NCBI RefSeq assembly: GCF_016097555.1
Contig: NW_024532777.1
Coordinates: 61,559 to 125,558, forward strand
From: Gigantopelta aegis
Taxonomy: Eukaryota; Mollusca; Gastropoda; Neomphalida; Peltospiridae
DNA length: 64,000 bases
Reading direction: 5' to 3'
The notes under the pieces: generated by a model
What the model saw: only the letters and a program-made list of their open reading frames with translations
Database searches by the model: none
What the model was told of the DNA's origin: nothing
Position numbers and translations under genes: made by a program
In this document: positions 47,501-59,385 of the stretch, in pieces
Numbering within the stretch: position 1 is the stretch's first letter
Layout of the letters: each line of letters opens with the position of its first letter

Positions 47501-50500
47501 AGTCCATCTTTTTTATCCTGATTATTAACATCTGCATTCTCTTTGAAGTAGTAGTTCGACAATCTGTGTTATGACATTTTGACTAGCTAGTATTAGAGCA
47601 GTCATTCCTTTTTCGCTCTGAAATATTAACATCTGCATTCTCTTTGAGTAGTAGTTCGACAATCTGTGTATGACCATTTTCGACTAGCTATCATTAGGGC
47701 AGTCCATCCTTCTTTATCCTGATCATTAACATCTGCATTCTCTTTGAGTAGTAGTTCGACAATCTGTGTATGACCATTATAACTTGCTTCCGTTAGAGCA
47801 GTCCATCCTTCTTTATCCTGATCATTAACATCTGCATTCTCTTTGAGTAGTAGTCGACAATCTGTGTATGACCATTTTGACTAGCTAGTATGAGCAGTGG
47901 CGTCATTCCTTTTTCGCTCTGAATATTAACATCTGCATTCTCTTTCAATAGCACTTCAATTACCTGTGTATGTCCATTATGACTAGCTAGCATTAGGGCA
48001 GTCCATCGATCTTCCTTCTGAATATTAACATCTGCATTCTCTTTGATTAGTAATTCCACAAGTTGTGTATGACCATTTCGACTAGCTTGCATTAGAGCAG
48101 TCATTCCTTTTTCACTCTGATATTAACATCTGCATTCTCTTTGATTAGTAATTCCACAATCTGTGTATGACCATTATAACTAGCTTCCATTAGAGCAGTC
48201 ATCCTTCTTTATCCTGATCTTAACATCTGCATTCTCTTTGAGTAATAGTTCGACAATCTGTGTATGACCATTTCGACTAGCTAGCATTAGAGCAGTCATT
48301 CCTTTTTTTGTTCTGAATATTAACATCTGCATTCTCTTTGATTAGTAAATTCAACAACTTGTGTATGAACATATTGACTAGCTCGCATTAGGGCAGTCCA
48401 TCCTTCTTTATCCTATCATTACATCTGCTCTGCATTCTCTTTGAGTATAGTTCGACCAATCGTGTATGACCATTTCGACTAGCTAGCATTAGAGCAGTCC
48501 ATTCCTTTTTCCGCTCTGAATATTAACTCTGCATTCTCCTTTCAATAGCACTTCAACTTTACCTGCATATGACATTTATGGCTAGCTAGCATTAGAGCAG
48601 TCCATCCATCTTCTTTTTTCGAATATTAACATCTGTATTCTCTTTAGTAGTAGGAGTTCAACATCCTCAATATTGCCTTTTTTTTTTTGCAGCTTCAATA
48701 ATAGAGATGGCCAATCCACTACTGAGTTGTAACTGGTTGTTCTCTTCCTCTCTTTTTTTTTGTATTTAAAACTTTAAACTGTTCTAACAATTTACAGATA
48801 TCTTCTCTTCCTTCTTTTCTTGCTTTGTCAGCAACGCTTTGGTCATTGATGAAGATATTAGGTTTAGCACCAGATTTAAGTAGTGTTCTATAACTTGAAG
48901 TGATTTGTGTCCTGTCTATAGCATATACTAGTGGACTGTACCCCATCATTGTCTGTACAGTTGACATGAGCTCCACCTTGTAGGAGGACTTTCTACTATC
49001 TCTGCATGTCCACAAGATGAGGCTATCATAAGTGGAGTAATATCATTGACTACTGTACAGTTGATATCAACCGTAGAGTCAAAAATATGACTTGTTGTAG
49101 AGATGTGATCTCCTTCAGCACTTAATACGAAAAAGTTGGAATTCTTCTTGTTGGTAAAATAGTCTAAGTAAGTGCATTAATAAATAATAATAAGTTGAGA
49201 GTGTCCATATTGACATGCTGTAGTAAGAGCTGTTTTTTTTACTACTATGTGATTTTTGTTTCTCTGGCTGTTTTTATCCAAGTAACCATTCCACTATTTC
49301 AAGGTGGAGTTTACATATACTGACACAGTGAGAGCTGTATCATCATTTCTTGTAGTAATAAGTGGATCAGCATTAAAAAATTGAAGTATAACTTCACAAT
49401 ATCTGAGTGATTATTTCGACATGCTAGGTTATAATAGCTGTATCACCAAATTCACCATCATCTCTTTGTATATCAGGCTTAGCTCCAGTCTGGGTAGTAG
49501 GTACTTGACTATAGTGTAGGAGTTTGTATCACATGCTATCATCATGCAGTGTAACAGTGGTTGTCTTGAATGTTAGGATTAAGCTCCAGCTGATATTGGG
49601 GTTTTTTGTACAACTGTTGTTCATGTCCCCCCTCCTTTACTAGCTAACATTAGTGCTGTACTGCCTTCTTCATTTTTGAAAATCGATATTATCAATTAAG
49701 TCAAAGTAAGAACTGAAAACAGCTTCATCATTACCAAGTCTTGAAGCATTCTGTAATGTTTGGTCAAAAGAAAAGTGGTAGTTTCTTCTTTCTCTTTTAA
49801 GATATAGTTTGATCATCAATAGTCAGGGTTCAAAGATACCAATAAGTGATGCAAATTCTTTTCCTTAAAGAGCCCCCGATTTCCAAATGAAGTCTAATCT
49901 TGATCTAGTACAAGTAGAGTTATATATATGATCCTTCCTCCACTCGTAATGATGGGTCATTCTCTGATGGAACATGTAGTTTTTTTTAACCAGTGTCTCT
50001 TAAAGTTCTTCCAATGTTTTTTTCTTTCCCCATTCATGATTAAGTTTGATAACCACTTCACAAGTAAATTGACGTGACTTCTGGATTTGGTATCATCATG
50101 GCTTCTGTAACTGCATTCTTGAATTTTTCACGTGTTGTCGATTGTTTGAAATTCTTCAAGATGTTGTTTGTAAGTACACATGTGCCCCCTTCTGTATCCC
50201 TCATCAATTAGAAAGTCCTCATTGTCAATGATAACTTCTAACGTAAATTACCTCAACATCAAGGTAGCTATAATATGCCAAAGTCGCTGAAATAGTGTTT
50301 GGAATATCTGTAACATCTGTTAATCCTTCCCCCTTCCCTTAATTCTAAAATATTTTCCCAGATAATCAGAAATGTCAATAAGTTCAAGTGTTTCATTATC
50401 AATTAGTTTACGTAGGGCACTTTTAATATTTTTAACTAAATTTGTATATTCTTTTTGAAGACTTTTCAATTTTTCAGCTACAGGATCATCTGGAGTGACT

Positions 50501-52720
50501 GTTTTTTTCTGATTTTAATCCCTACACAAATGGAAAGCACTAATTTAGCAGAGTGCCTTTGTTCAGTCCCCTAGATTAATAAATTACAGAAAGTATACCA
50601 AAGGGCATGAATGAAAACAAACCACTTTACACGGGGTTGCATTAAATGAGGCAAGTGGTGTTGGGTGTTCAATTCCCTTTTTTCAGAAGAATTTGCACAT
50701 GGTTCTTTCAGAAGATTTGCACATGGTTTAACTACCCCGCCACTTTGTAAAATGGGACTAAGTCAAGGAATATACTACTTACAAAAACAGTGTAATTTGA
50801 GTCTAGACATACATTTATTCAGGGTGGGCATTTTTATTTGCACAATACTTGTGTTGGTTCCAGGTGTTTTTTTATTCAAAGCTGGCATTTAATGAAAGAA
50901 ATACAGTTGTATATTATATATATATAATATACACATACCAACACTTCACTTTATAATTAATATAAACATACATATATTCACTATTAATAGTTTGTTTAAC
51001 TTTACAGTCCATTTAGGTTTTATACATGCCACAATACAATGAAAAAATATTAATGTTTCTTTTTGATTACTAATACTATGGAATTTAGTTTGTGTAGTTG
51101 GATAAATAATCCCTCGGCAAAATCATCATAGTTCTTAACAATTGTATGACCCTTACCATCAATTCCCATCATCTATTAGTAATCGAAAACCAATATAATG
51201 TTTACTGATTTGGATCAGTAAATTTATCTATAATATGGATTAGCTTCAACCATTGTTCTGGAACATGTGGACTTTATTAATCAATTAATTATTATATACT
51301 CATGAATAAATAATATTATGAGTTTGTTCAGATAATCTGAGAGTTCAGATTAAAGAAGTCCAGATATATGAGGATTCATTGTAACATGTCTAACATAATT
51401 TTATTATAGTAGAATAAAGAAAGAACAGCACACATAATTTTGTGCTTCATTTAAAAATTCAATTGAATTCAAGTGTCTGTTCATTTTATAAATACTTGAC
51501 CTTTTTGTTGTATATCCTGTTTGTATAAGATCAGCACATGTAAGATCTAGTGAGTTTATCACATTTCTTTTTTGACTCCATCAATCCAGTCTTGACCTAA
51601 CTTTTGAGCAGCTAATTTAGTATAGGACACCTTCACTGGAGAGACATTGTAAGACCCAAAAGTTGACAATGTTCCTGTACTTTGAAATGTCTTTTCTTTG
51701 ATAAATTGCATTGCATTTTCAAATTCATCAATCACATTTTGGTGAACAGTTGGAGACTCTCTGACTGATTTACTTATCAGTTTATGTGAATACATCTCTG
51801 CAGCAACTTGTGGGAGACATGATTTTAATTGTTCACTTAAACAAAGCAAAATGACATGTCAGTACACTCTTCAATACTTTATGAACTTCACTTTTTTCTG
51901 TAACATCGACACTTTGCTATGTTATTAGAATGATCTACAGAGTTACCACAGGAAGAGCTTCTATCTTGATCACTTGTTCCTTCTGTCTGTCTTTCTATTG
52001 CCCTTAGAAAAAGAAGGAAACTGTCCACAGCAGCTTCATCCCTCTGATTTCTTGAGATGAAGCCTCCCGTCTATTATATATTTTACTACTATATTATACT
52101 ACATTGATTATTATATATAATGAACTATATATAGTAGATACCCTTCATCGTTAATATCTAGTTGTCCTCTCAGTTTTAATAGCAACATCCACTATTACCA
52201 AACTTTCAACAGCTGAAATAAGTTCTTCCCAAGAGGGAGAAGTACCATTTGTAATCCACCATTGTAAACCTTTCCTCTCTAGAGCAAAGTGGTAGTCTTG
52301 ATCACTGCGGGCCATTGTCTTGAGTTGGCTCCTCTCCTCCATGACACACTAGAAGACTAGTGAGTTCAGTCCATTTATCTTTAACAACAAAACCACTCTT
52401 AACCAAGAAGTCGTAGAGCATTGTTTGATGTCAATTCTATTGAAATAAATGAGACATCATTTTATATAGGTGTGTTAATGTTTTACTGACCTGTTTTAGG
52501 TCCAGGATTAAGTTCAATATCTCCTGATAAAATGAGGAGAAGTACGAGAAACAAAACTAGAGAGAATATCAAAGTACCACCACCCTCATCTCCTGATGTC
52601 AATAGTAACTTCATCCATCCAGGGGTATCAGTGGTAGAAGGAGTCTTTTTAGTAGTATATGGTATATGATGACAATACCATAACCCCAATACTAGCTCTC
52701 CATTGACACGTATCAATCAT
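44563..52720 (-). CDS. Unit F gene: 2A-Death-helical-preANK(type II)-ankyrin protein
   Basis: Exon 1 52491-52720, exon 2 52143-52436, exon 3 51501-52012, exon 4 44563-50521. Exon 4 is type II: NIKSALRKLIDNETLELIDI, YLGKYFRIKGLTDVTDIPNT-like, NDEDFLIDEGYRRGHMCTYK-like, VTLLVLDQD-like; then ankyrins with GDTAIITCRNNHSDIV-like and TLVSVYVNSTLK-like repeats, the N-cap, about 33 variable repeats (45360-48665), the C-cap, and a tail ending NKKQIKRKKMQNFKSYI. Exons 1-3 are well preserved, but the stretch 48700-50520 has many small insertions (runs of T, C and G). Domain roles as for unit B. Confidence 0.65.
45360..48665 (-). repeat. Unit F variable ankyrin array, about 33 repeats
   Basis: 99-bp ankyrin repeats in blocks: NIQSKEGMTALMRASGNGHT with EIVELLLQANADVHILSKEG (46080-46770), NDQDKEGWTALMLASRNGHT and NIQSEKGMTALMLAS (46900-48600), NIQKEDGWTPLMLASENGNT (45400-45900). 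The same block order recurs at least twice (46380-46900, 47380-47500 and 47950-48060 share VIEVLLKENADVNIQSE next to DRWTALMLASHNGHT), so there is higher-order duplication here too, older than in B. Confidence 0.8.
51501..52012 (-). CDS. Unit F exon 3: helical domain of unknown family
   Basis: Best copy of the variant shared with unit D: CLSEQLKSCLPQVAAEMYSH, KLISKSVRESPTVHQNVIDE, FENAMQFIKEK, then KLAAQKLGQDWIDGVKKEM. Acceptor TTTCTAAG above 52012, donor AAAAAG/GTCAAG at 51501. N-terminal part GNRKTDRRNK and SDQDRSSSCGNSVDHSNN is probably disordered. No named domain. Confidence 0.65.
52143..52436 (-). CDS. Unit F exon 2: Death domain
   Basis: Acceptor TTTCAATAG above 52436; donor GAAG/GGTATC at 52143 (one extra base). 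Readable parts: ELTSNNALRLLG, SGFVVKDKWTELTSLL, RSQLKTMARSDQDYHFAL, GLQWWITNGTSPSWEELISA, VESLVIVDVAIKTERTTRY (the last part shifted; paralogues have CGDKDVATTLRGQL). Death-fold core conserved. Confidence 0.7.
52491..52720 (-). CDS. Unit F exon 1: intact hydrophobic leader with 2A motif
   Basis: ATG at 52718-52720. One extra C near 52686 shifts the first ten codons, but from GLWYCHHIPYTTKKTPSTTD onward the frame is open to the exon end. It codes PGWMKLLLTSGDEGGGTLIF, SLVLFLVLLLILSGDIELN and PGPKT. A helix of about 17 hydrophobic residues directly precedes the canonical D-I-E-L-N-P-G-P. Donor ACAG/GTCAGT. Established: this motif mediates ribosome skipping at Gly-Pro, and 2A sequences merged with signal sequences are known in some marine invertebrate proteins. 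Inferred: the Death-ankyrin protein is made mostly as a separate cytosolic chain. Confidence 0.85.
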
Positions 52721-54270
52721 TATGAGCTACAACAATCTCTAGACAACTTGTTGTATAACTGGGAGTGGTGACTCCCACGCATTTTATTACTCTTGTCCTA
52801 GAATAAAATCAATTCTGTAATAGAGCTATTGCAGTAAACAGTAATTAGCTAAACTAACACAACAGTACTTTTTCTTTCACTGCCACAAGTTCTAGAGTCC
52901 AAGAGTATTTCAGCAAAACTCTCCATTGAATTTTGCCATAATTTTATAATTTAATAATATAAACAAAAATGTATAAATAACATGATAATCAATAGAAATG
53001 AACTTGATTCTTTAAGTATGTATGAACGTCTGCTTCAAATGTGTTCACTTCACACTACAAGGTAATAAAAACTTGTAAGCATTTTTGAACAGATTACTTG
53101 AAATTGAAATGTATACACATGAAGACAATTATGAGGACTAAGTGTTTTCTCCTAAGTATTTATATCAGTTAGATCACAATCTGTCTGTCCACTTATTGGA
53201 ATCTAAATGATTTAGAACATAGAGTGTAGAGACAAGAGATTTAACTAAAATATATACTCCAGATGTAAGCTATCTAGTTCATAACCTCACAATCAGGTAT
53301 TTGATAAAGGAAAAGAATACAAAGATATGAGGCTATCAAGTTCAAAGAAACCATCTATATAATATTAATAATATGATATAAAATATAAGGAGAAGGTTAA
53401 AAATTGATACCACCGGCTAGCAACTGACCCTTTCTTTGTTACTATAATAGAAATATATGTAATGATTGTCAATTAATATAATCTCTTTATGACTATTTTA
53501 TTGTAAACTGTAGTAACATTGATGTCATTATGATGTCATGATCTATATTATAAGTATTATGTCTCAATTAATGGATCTAAGAAAGTTGTCCAAATATGTA
53601 CAAAATGTCTTGAACACAAATACAATACCAGTCTTAAAAATTTTATACATTTTATAATATAACAGTAAATTTTCCAAGAAGTTTATGGAATAAAAAATAT
53701 TGTAGTAATTAAACATACTAAGCACTACATATCAGAAATATATTAATTAACACATACCAATAGGATCAGTCATTGTAGCAATCAAACCCACACATGTACT
53801 ACCATATCAAAAATGTATTATTAAACTTTGTCCAAATAGTGATCATAATCTCTTATAGTGTCTTTCTAAAATAATAACTAACTAATAACTGACACTATTG
53901 CTGCTGTCTTTAACATGGAGTCAGTATGACACACCTCCTTTCTCTATTTATCTGCAAACAAGTAAATAATTTTTTTTCAGATTTAGATGTAATATTTAAA
54001 TAACTTTATAGAAAAAACAATGAAAATAAGACAATAATAATAGCATTATTTCTACATAACAATACAAATGATTACTCAAAAGGGACCAAAAACAAGTACA
54101 TTAAAAATGTTAACAAAAAGCTATACAAACATATTATTATATAATAGGAATAAGGTAGTCTTCTTGACCTTCTTCTTTGTTGTTTTGTTTTCTTTCTTTC
54201 TTCTTATCTTGTTTTACACTTGATATCTTTAAATGTATGAGTAGGATTTGCAATGCGTGAAATGAATGAA
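52721..54270. other. Intergenic block between units F and G, with conserved hairpin at 52761-52776
   Basis: Fourth copy of the block at 986-2435. GGGAGT-ggtg-ACTCCC about 41 bases above the unit F ATG. Contains one atattaattaacacataccaatagg segment near 53735. No gene seen. Confidence 0.55.
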
Positions 54271-57200
54271 CTAAAATGTGGACTTGAAATTTGGCGATCT
54301 TTTTTTCTTTGTCTGTTTCTTGTTAGTTTTATTTCTCAATTCACTTGTTATTAGTGAAGATGTAGGTGTGGTCATTGTCTCACTAGATGTTTGTGAAGAT
54401 GACTTTATAGTCTGTTCTGAAGATTGGTTTGTGTCCTGTAATTGTGATGCTATTTGACCTCCATATTTAATTAATAGTTCAAAAACAGTTTCATGTTGAT
54501 TCTCAATAGCTACATCCAATGGAGTTTTATTCATGCAAATAACATTAGGATTTGCACCATTTTCTAAGAGTATCTCTACTATTGAAGTGGATTGTGTTTG
54601 CCAGTTACTGCAAAGAACAAAGGAGTGAATCCATAATAACTTTCTTGTGTTATTAAACATCAGCTCCAGCTTGTATGAGAGCATCCACTATATCATCATG
54701 GTCCACATGATGAAACTATCATGAGTGGAGTGGTAAGACCTAGTACCAGTGGAGTATCTGGATTATTTAATGTCTTCATTAACTGCACCTAAATCTCCAT
54801 TAACACATGAGTCTAGTAGCTCTCTCTGATCATTAGTGAGGTGTGGAAGTTTCTTTGGGAGCAGAGTAATGTCAGTAGGGTTGTTATCTAAACATAATCG
54901 TATTATTACTCCTGCTATTTCAAAGGAGTTGGTTCACTTTTGTCTATGAGCACTTTAACAATGTCACTATTACCAGTAAGAACTGCTATTACAAATGCTG
55001 TCATTTCAATCCCTTCATTATATGCTACTATATGAGGATCTGCTTTTGATTGTAATAAGAATTCAACTACGTCAAGATGTTCGTTCATAATAGCTAGCAT
55101 TAGTGCAGTTTCTCTTCTTTGTTTGAATATTAACATCTGCATTCTGTAGTTGAGAAGTAGTTTGACAACTGTGTATCACCATTTTCACTAGCTATCAATA
55201 TTAAAGGGCAGTCTTTCCTTTTTTGCTCTGAATATTAACATCTGCATTCTCTTTGAGTAGTAGTTCAACAACCTGTGTATCACCATTTTCACTAGCTATC
55301 ATTAGGGCAGTCACTCCATCTTCATCTGAATATTAACATCTGCATTATCTTTGAGTAGTAGTTCAGCAACCTGTGTATTACCATTATAACTAGCTATCAT
55401 TAGGGCAGTCACTCCACCTTCATCCTGAATATTAACATCTGCATTCTCTTTGAGTAGTAGTTCAACAACCTGTGTGATGACCATTATGACTAGCTATCAT
55501 TAGGGCAGTAAATCCATTATGTTCTGAATATTAACATCTGCATTCTCTTTGATAGTAGTAGTTCAACAACCTGGATATGACCATTTTAGACTAGCTAACA
55601 TTAGGGGAGTCACTCACCTTCATCCTGAATATTAACATCTGCATTCTCTTTGAGTAGTAGTTCGACAACCTGTGTATCACCATTTAGACTAGCTAACATT
55701 AGGGGGAGTCTTTCCTTCTTCATCCTGAATATGAACATCTGCATTTCTCTTGAGTAGTAGTTCAACAACCTGGGTATGACCATTTTCACTAGCTATCTTT
55801 AGTGCAGTCAGTCCTCCCCCTTCATCCTGAATATTAACATCTGCATTATCTTGAGTAGTAGTTCAAAACCTGTGTATGACCATTTTCACTAGCTATCATT
55901 AGGGGAGTCACTCCACCTTCATCCTGAATATTAACATCTGCATTCTCTTTGAGTAGTAGTTCGACAACCTGGGTATGACCATTTTAGACTAGCTAACATT
56001 AGGGCAGTCACTCCACCTTCATCCTGAATATTAACATCTGCATTCTCTTTGAGTAGTAGTTCAACAACCTGTGTATTACCATTATGACTAGCTATCATTA
56101 GGGGAGTCTTTCCTTCTTCACTCTGAATATTAACATCTGCATTCTCTTTGAGTAGTAGTTCGACAACCTGGGTATGACCATTTAGACTAGCTAACATTAG
56201 GGCAGTCACTCCACCTTCATCCTGAATATTAACATCTGCATTATCTTTGAGTAGTAGTTCAACAACCTGGGTATGACCATTATGACTAGCTATCATTTAG
56301 GGGAGTCTTTCCTTCTTCACTCTGATATTAACATCTGCATTCTCTTTGAGTAGTAGTTCAAAAACCTGTGTATTGACTATTTTCACTAGCTATCATTAGG
56401 GCAGTCACTCCACTTCATTGCTGAATATTAACATCTGCATTCTCTTTGAGTAGTAGTTCAACAACCTGTGTATGACTATATGACTAGCTATCATTAGGGC
56501 AGTCAATCCATTATTGTTCTGAATATTAACATCTGCATTCTCTTTGAATAGTAGTTCACAACCTGGGTATGACCATTTTGACTAGCTATCATTAGGGCAG
56601 TCAATCCATTATTGTTCTGAATATTAACATCTGCATTCTCTTTGAGTAGTAGTTCAACAACCTGTGTATTATACCATTTTCCTAGCTATCATTAGGGCAG
56701 TCACTCCATCTTCATTCTGAATATTAATATCTGCATTCTTTTTCAGTAGTAGTTCAGCAACAAATATTTGACCCTTTTTACTAGCTATCATTAGGGGAGT
56801 ATATCCATTTTTGTCTGAGTGTTAAACATTTGTAGTCTTTTTGAGTAGTAGTTCAGCAATCGGGGTATGACAACGGTCAACAGCCATCATTAGGGCATTT
56901 GCTCCTTTATAGTTTGTACATTAACATCTGTGTTTTCTTCAAGTAGTAGTTCTACAACCTGGGTATGACCATTTTGACCCTAGCTAACATTAGGGCAGTC
57001 CATCCTTCTTCATTCTGAATATTAACATCTGCATTCTCTTTGAGTAGTAGTTCAACAAACCTGTGTATGACCATTTTGGCTAGCTCTCATTAAGGCAGTC
57101 ACTTTACTTGTAGATTGAACATTGACATCTATTGTCTCTTTGACAACAACTATGGTATTACTAATATTTGCAGCTTCAATGTAGGGGTCATCAATCTGCT

Positions 57201-59282
57201 GCTACTGAGTTGTAACTGTTGTTCCTTCTCTTTTTCTTTTTCCGTTATATTTAAAACATTAAACTGTTCTAACAATCTACAGATATCTTCTCTTCTTCTT
57301 CTCTATTTTATCAACAATACTCTGGTCACTGACGAAGACATTAGGTTGAGCACCAGCTTTAAGTAGTTGTTCTATAACTTGTAGTGACTTGTGTCCAGTT
57401 ATAGCATATACTAGTGGACTATGCCCATCATTGTCTGTACTACTGACATTAGCTCCACCTTGTAAGAGGACTTGTACTGTTTCTATATGTCCACAAGATG
57501 AGGCTATCATAAGAGGAGTAATATCATTGACTAGTGTACAGTTTGATATCAACAGTAGAGTCTAAAATATGACTTGTTGTAGAAATGTGATCTCCTTCAG
57601 CACTTAATATGAAAAGTTGGAATTCTTCTTCTGTAAAATAGTCTAGTAAGTGCATTAATAAAGTAATAATAAGTTGAGAGTGTCCATATTGACATGCTTT
57701 AGTGAGAGCTGTTACTACTAAACTTGATTTCTGGTTCTCTGGCTGTTTATCAAGTAACATTTCCACTATCTCAATGGAGTTTACACGTAGAGATACAATG
57801 AGAGCTGTCTCATCATTCTTGTTGTAATAAATGGATCAGCATTATATTGAAGTAATAATTTCACAATATCTGAGTGATTATTTCGACATGCTATTATGAT
57901 AGCTGTGTCACCATCATTTCTTTGTATATCAAGATTAGCCCCAGTCTGGAGTAGGTAGTTGACTATATTGTAGGAATTGTATCACATGCTATCATCAATG
58001 CAGTATAACCAGTGTTGTCTTGAATGTTAGGATTAGCTCCAGCTGATATTAGTGTTTGTACAACTTGTTCATATCTTCCTTTACTAGCTAACATTAGTGC
58101 TGTACTGCCCTTCTTCATTTTGATAATCGATATTATCAATTAAGTCAAGGAAGAACTGAAACAGCTTCATCATTACCAGTCTTGAAGCATTTTGTAATGT
58201 TTGGTCAAAAGAAAATTGAGTTTCATCTTTCTCTTTCAAGATAGGCTGATCATCAATAGTCAGTTCAAAGATACCAACAAGTAATGCAAATTCTTTCTTT
58301 AGAGTAGCAATTTCCAAGATGAAGTCTAATCTTGATCTAGGTACAAGTAGAGTAACATATATTGATCCTTCCTCCACTCGTATATGAGTCATTCTCTGAT
58401 GAAACATATAGTTAATTAGAGTTTTTAAAGTTCTCCAATGTTTTCTTTCCCCATTCACGATTAAGTTTGATAACCACTTCACAAATAATTGATGTGACTT
58501 CTGGATTTGGTATCAATGCTTCTGTAACTGCATTCTTGAATTTTTCAAGTGTTGTTGATTGTTTAAATTCTTCGAGATGTTGTTTGTAAGTACACATGTC
58601 CTTCTGTATCCTCTCATCAATTAGGAAGTCATCATTGTCAACGATAACTTCTAATACCTCCACATCAAGGTAGCTATAATATGGCCAAAGTTGCTGAAAT
58701 AGTTTTGGAATATCTGTAACATCTGTTAATCCTTCTATTCTAAAATATTCTCCAAGATAATCAGAAATGTCAATAAGTTCAAGTGGTTCCATTATCAATT
58801 AGTTTACGTAGGGCATTTTTAATATTTTTAACTAAATCTGTATATTCTTTGTGGAGACCTTTTAATTTTTTCAGCTACAGGATAATCTGGGGAGACTGTC
58901 ACTTCTTGATTATTAATCCCTACATAAATAGAAAGCACTAATGAAGTAGAGTCTTTGTTCAGACCTAGATTAGCAACTTTATAAAAGGATAACAAAAGCA
59001 TGCAAATAAACCATTTTCCACCTGCATTAAATGAGTTCATTTCTTTCAGAAGATTTGCACGCGGTTTGCACTACCCCATCCACTTTGTAAAATGACTAGT
59101 CCAAGGCTATACTACTTACAAAAACCAGTGTAAGTTGAGTCTAGACCTGGCATTTATTCAGGGTGGGCATTTATTTGCACAGTACTTGTGTTTTTTTTCC
59201 AAGTGTTTATTCAAGGCTGGCATTTATTCGAAGTAGGCATTTAATGTAGGAAATACAGTGTATATGTGTATGTATATATATA

Positions 59283-59335
<53 letters not shown>

Positions 59336-59354
59336 AACACTTCACTTATAATTA

Positions 59355-59385
<31 letters not shown>

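Noticed and set aside
50665-50892. 75-residue plus-strand frame
   Set aside because: Falls in intron 3 of unit F over a dispersed repeat; no similarity to the unit G counterpart at protein level.
52491-52720. The 2A motif as a relic of a virus or retrotransposon
   Set aside because: No reverse transcriptase, capsid or polymerase motif was seen nearby. The motif sits in a conserved host-type exon spliced to a Death exon in six units.
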